From Natronobacillus azotifigens (GTDB taxonomy: Bacteria; Bacillota; Bacilli; Bacillales; Amphibacillaceae), in contig NZ_JAPRAT010000003.1 of the NCBI RefSeq assembly GCF_026805325.1, positions 62,001 to 126,000 on the forward strand: DNA of 64,000 nucleotides, given 5' to 3'. Below the pieces are notes generated by a model that had not been told where the DNA came from, ran no database searches, and saw only the letters and a program-made list of their open reading frames with translations. Below are positions 62,290 through 64,000 of this stretch, in pieces; positions within the stretch are counted from its first letter, which is position 1; the number at the start of each line of letters is the position of its first letter. The position numbers were made by a program, and so were the translations under genes.

Positions 62290-62326
62290 GAAAAAATAAA
62301 GAGTGGCTACTCTTTTGAGTACCACC
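62290..62326 (-). terminator. Terminator of ydjO-like gene
   Basis: GTGGTACTC AAAA GAGTAGCCAC hairpin followed by TCTTTATTTTTT on the minus strand, about 40 bp after the stop. Confidence 0.75.
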
Positions 62327-62363
62327 CTTCTTAAAAAGTGCTATTTCTATCCTGATGTATAAT

Positions 62364-62546
62364 TTAAACGAGTTTAGGTAGCACTCGCGTTTCTTCTGTC
62401 ATTTCAGATTGACATAGTGGACATGCTGGTTCAGTATCAAATGAATAGTCTGCCCGCATCCACCCTGCACATTCTTCGCTGTTACAAGACCAGACAACTG
62501 TCTCTACCTCTTCGACCGGTTCTCTTTTGTTGTTATAGTAAGCCAT
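62364..62546 (-). CDS. ydjO: YdjO-family cold-inducible protein
   Basis: 60 residues from the ATG at 62546 (AAAGGGG site; an ATG three codons upstream is too close). It carries two Cys pairs forming a zinc ribbon: WSCNSEECAGWMRADYSF and ACPLCQSEM, ending TRVLPKLV. This is the YdjO family, cold-inducible in B. subtilis, of unknown function. Confidence 0.9.
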   Translation of the reverse strand: MAYYNNKREPVEEVETVVWSCNSEECAGWMRADYSFDTEPACPLCQSEMTEETRVLPKLV

Positions 62547-62846
62547 AAAACTCATCCCCTTTCTTGGGTATTACCTTCTATTATACGCTTCTTTTAATAA
62601 AAATACAAAAAAGCTTTAGATTTTAACCATTCTCCAACACAGCAACCATGGGCTTATTAAAAAAAATACCTTTTTATTGAAATAAAATAGTTCTTTTGCC
62701 CGATGAAATTACCTGTTGAATATTTTATAATGAAAACGGTTACAATTTTAAAATATATATCTCCCTAAGTTACCTGGATTCTTAATAATTCACGTACATA
62801 GCTGAGATATCGTATTTTTTTCAAATTAGATTGTCCCCCTTATTGG
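62547..62846. other. Intergenic stretch upstream of ydjO
   Basis: AT-rich gap between ydjO and the orphan terminator at 62847. A TATAAT is seen at about 62725-62730 on the plus strand but no matching -35; no gene is evident. Confidence 0.4.
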
Positions 62847-62880
62847 CACTCAACTACGGTAGTTGAGTGTTCTTTTTTTT
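62847..62880 (+). terminator. Orphan terminator
   Basis: CACTCAACTAC GGTA GTTGAGTG hairpin followed by TTCTTTTTTTT on the plus strand. No plus-strand gene precedes it within 2 kb, so it may end a small RNA or be a leftover. Confidence 0.8.
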
Positions 62881-62939
62881 GAAAAAATAAAGCACTCCAT
62901 TTTCCGAATACAATAAAAATATGATATGCTCTAAACAAA

Positions 62940-63079
62940 GTTAAACTTCAGTGTGGGGGTTGGGTTTCCACACTGAATGTTAGTTGAACCATTCGGGGTG
63001 CTAGCGCCCGTTACTACCACTGAAATACCTTTGACTTTTATTGTATTGAAGTGAGAGTACTACGGACTGTTGCTCCGGG
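62940..63079 (+). repeat. Dispersed structured repeat, copy F (diverged)
   Basis: 140-bp copy with ACAAA on the left and CAAA on the right. The first hairpin is TTCAGTGTGG/CCACACTGAA, where other copies have CAGTGGGGG/CCCCCACTG: both arms have changed and pairing is kept. The second hairpin is shortened and reads CTACCACTGAAATAC / GTATTGAAGTGAGAG. The closing TTGCTCCGGG is unchanged. It ends 25 bp before the aldo/keto reductase start. Confidence 0.8.
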
Positions 63080-63104
63080 CAAATCAAAAAAATGGGGTGA
63101 ATCA

Positions 63105-64000
63105 ATGAAATATCGTAAAATTGGAAATACAAATTTGGACGTTTCTGTCATTGGAGTTGGGACTTGGCAATTTGGTGGTGAATGGGGAAAAGATTTTACC
63201 CAAAATGAAGTGGATGCTATTTTAAATCAAGCAAAACAAGAAGGAATCAATCTGCTAGATACAGCCGAATGCTATGGTGACCATCTATCGGAAAAATTCA
63301 TTGGTGATTATTTAAATCGTCACCAACGTGAGGATTGGATCGTTGCAACCAAATTCGGTCATCATTTTCATGGTTACTTAGAGCGGACAAGACATGTTGA
63401 TGCAGCCGATGTATTGAAGCAATTAGATCGTTCGTTAAAAGCTTTACAAACCGATTATATTGATTTATATCAATCTCACTCTCTATCAGATGAAGAGTTC
63501 AAAAATGATGATTTGTGGACAATGCTCGATAAACAAAAACAAGCTGGTAAAATTCGTCATATTGGTTTATCTCTTCAAAACAATCCAAGTGTTATGCAAA
63601 CAAAAACAGCGAAATCAGTTGGAGCTACTGCCTTGCAAATTGTTTATAATCGTTTAACCCAAGAACCCGAAGAAGAAGTTTTTCCGATTGCACAAGCAGA
63701 AAATTTAGGCGTACTAGCTCGAGTGCCTTTAGCAAGTGGCTACTTAAGTGGGAAATATAAGCCTGGTACAAGTTTCGCTAATGCTGACGTTCGTTCCAAA
63801 CATAATGAGAAGGAAACAAATGAAAAACTTAAACTTGTTGAAAAAATTGCGGAAACTGAAGTTCCTCAAGGTGTTGATATGGCAACATGGGCACTAGCTT
63901 GGTGTCTGCAACATCCTGCTGTTACTACTGTTATCCCTGGATGTAAAAACCCAGACCAAGTAACCAAGAATGCTGCTGCGGCCGACTTATCGATCGTTTC
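63105..64000 (+). CDS. Aldo/keto reductase, C-terminus cut by window edge
   Basis: 298 residues are visible. NADPH-dependent TIM-barrel reductase: MKYRKIGNTNLDVSVIGVGTWQFGGEW, GINLLDTAECYGDHLSEKFIG (catalytic Asp and Tyr), VATKFGHHF (Lys), IDLYQSHSLSDEEF (His), the GLSLQNN loop and the NADP-binding segment TTVIPGCKNPDQV. The start is ATG 63105 with a GGGGTGA site, right after repeat copy F. The family's usual length is about 310-330 residues, so only the end is lost. The substrate is unknown. Confidence 0.93.
   Translation, partial: MKYRKIGNTNLDVSVIGVGTWQFGGEWGKDFTQNEVDAILNQAKQEGINLLDTAECYGDHLSEKFIGDYLNRHQREDWIVATKFGHHFHGYLERTRHVDAADVLKQLDRSLKALQTDYIDLYQSHSLSDEEFKNDDLWTMLDKQKQAGKIRHIGLSLQNNPSVMQTKTAKSVGATALQIVYNRLTQEPEEEVFPIAQAENLGVLARVPLASGYLSGKYKPGTSFANADVRSKHNEKETNEKLKLVEKIAETEVPQGVDMATWALAWCLQHPAVTTVIPGCKNPDQVTKNAAAADLSIV

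Overview
The window comes from a low-GC, Gram-positive, motile, endospore-forming member of the Bacillaceae. The evidence is germinant-receptor subunits, a YhcN/YlaJ sporulation lipoprotein, and a degS/degU - degV - comFA/comFC - yvyF - flgM - flgN - flgK - flgL - yviE - fliW - csrA - hag block in the order known from Bacillus subtilis (comFB absent). The genus cannot be settled by reading alone. Most genes lie on the minus strand, and both window ends cut a gene (Ger(x)C on the left, an aldo/keto reductase on the right).

Layout. 1-2.8 kb: germinant receptor A and C subunits. 3.0-3.7 kb: a CstR-type persulfide sensor with a degenerate rhodanese and a self-overlapping promoter/operator. 3.8-20 kb: mixed housekeeping genes (dipeptidase, YhcN lipoprotein, membrane serine protease, OFA-type MFS transporter behind a leader terminator, MurG-like enzyme, ATP-grasp ligase, small membrane-protein cluster, trmL, amidase, queG, tRNA-Gly). 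20-25 kb: a PAS-GGDEF protein and a P-type cation ATPase behind a yybP-ykoY (Mn2+) riboswitch. 25-44 kb: a large minus-strand locus for making pseudaminic acid (pseB, pseC, pseG, pseI, pseF) and attaching it to flagellin (Maf protein), mixed with glycosyltransferases, a CDP-glycerol-type transferase, an acetyltransferase, a nucleotidyltransferase, an ATP-grasp enzyme and a HAD phosphatase. A flagellin gene stands at each end. 44-52.9 kb: hag, csrA, fliW, hook-junction and anti-sigma genes, then late competence genes. 53-57.8 kb: degV, degU, degS, yvyE, vanZ. 58-64 kb: sortase plus penicillin-binding protein, a SurA/PrsA-like lipoprotein, YdjO and an aldo/keto reductase.

How the genes work together. 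The flagellar part forms one programme: FlgM restrains sigma-D; a sigma-D-type promoter drives hag; the hag leader carries two CsrA-type GGA sites, one in a hairpin loop and one on the Shine-Dalgarno, and csrA and fliW lie just upstream. The glycosylation locus sits directly downstream of hag, where the filament would be decorated before export. DegS/DegU, ComFA/ComFC and FlgM link motility, exoprotease and competence control.

Beyond the genes, three repeat systems stand out. (1) A dispersed, strongly foldable intergenic element of about 140-173 bp occurs in six good and three decayed copies. It is bounded by ATAAA-like pentamers on both sides and looks like a non-autonomous (PATE-like) IS200/IS605 derivative or a structured RNA. 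(2) Two arrays of exactly 20-bp direct repeats alternate between an A and a B type, and each lies 5' of a minus-strand gene. (3) A 52-bp tandem repeat lies upstream of the SurA-like lipoprotein gene. Other points of interest are a Rossmann-type accessory domain shared by four adjacent glycan genes but placed at opposite ends, a Maf glycosyltransferase fused to a serine-hydrolase-like domain, and the absence of a recognisable PseH.
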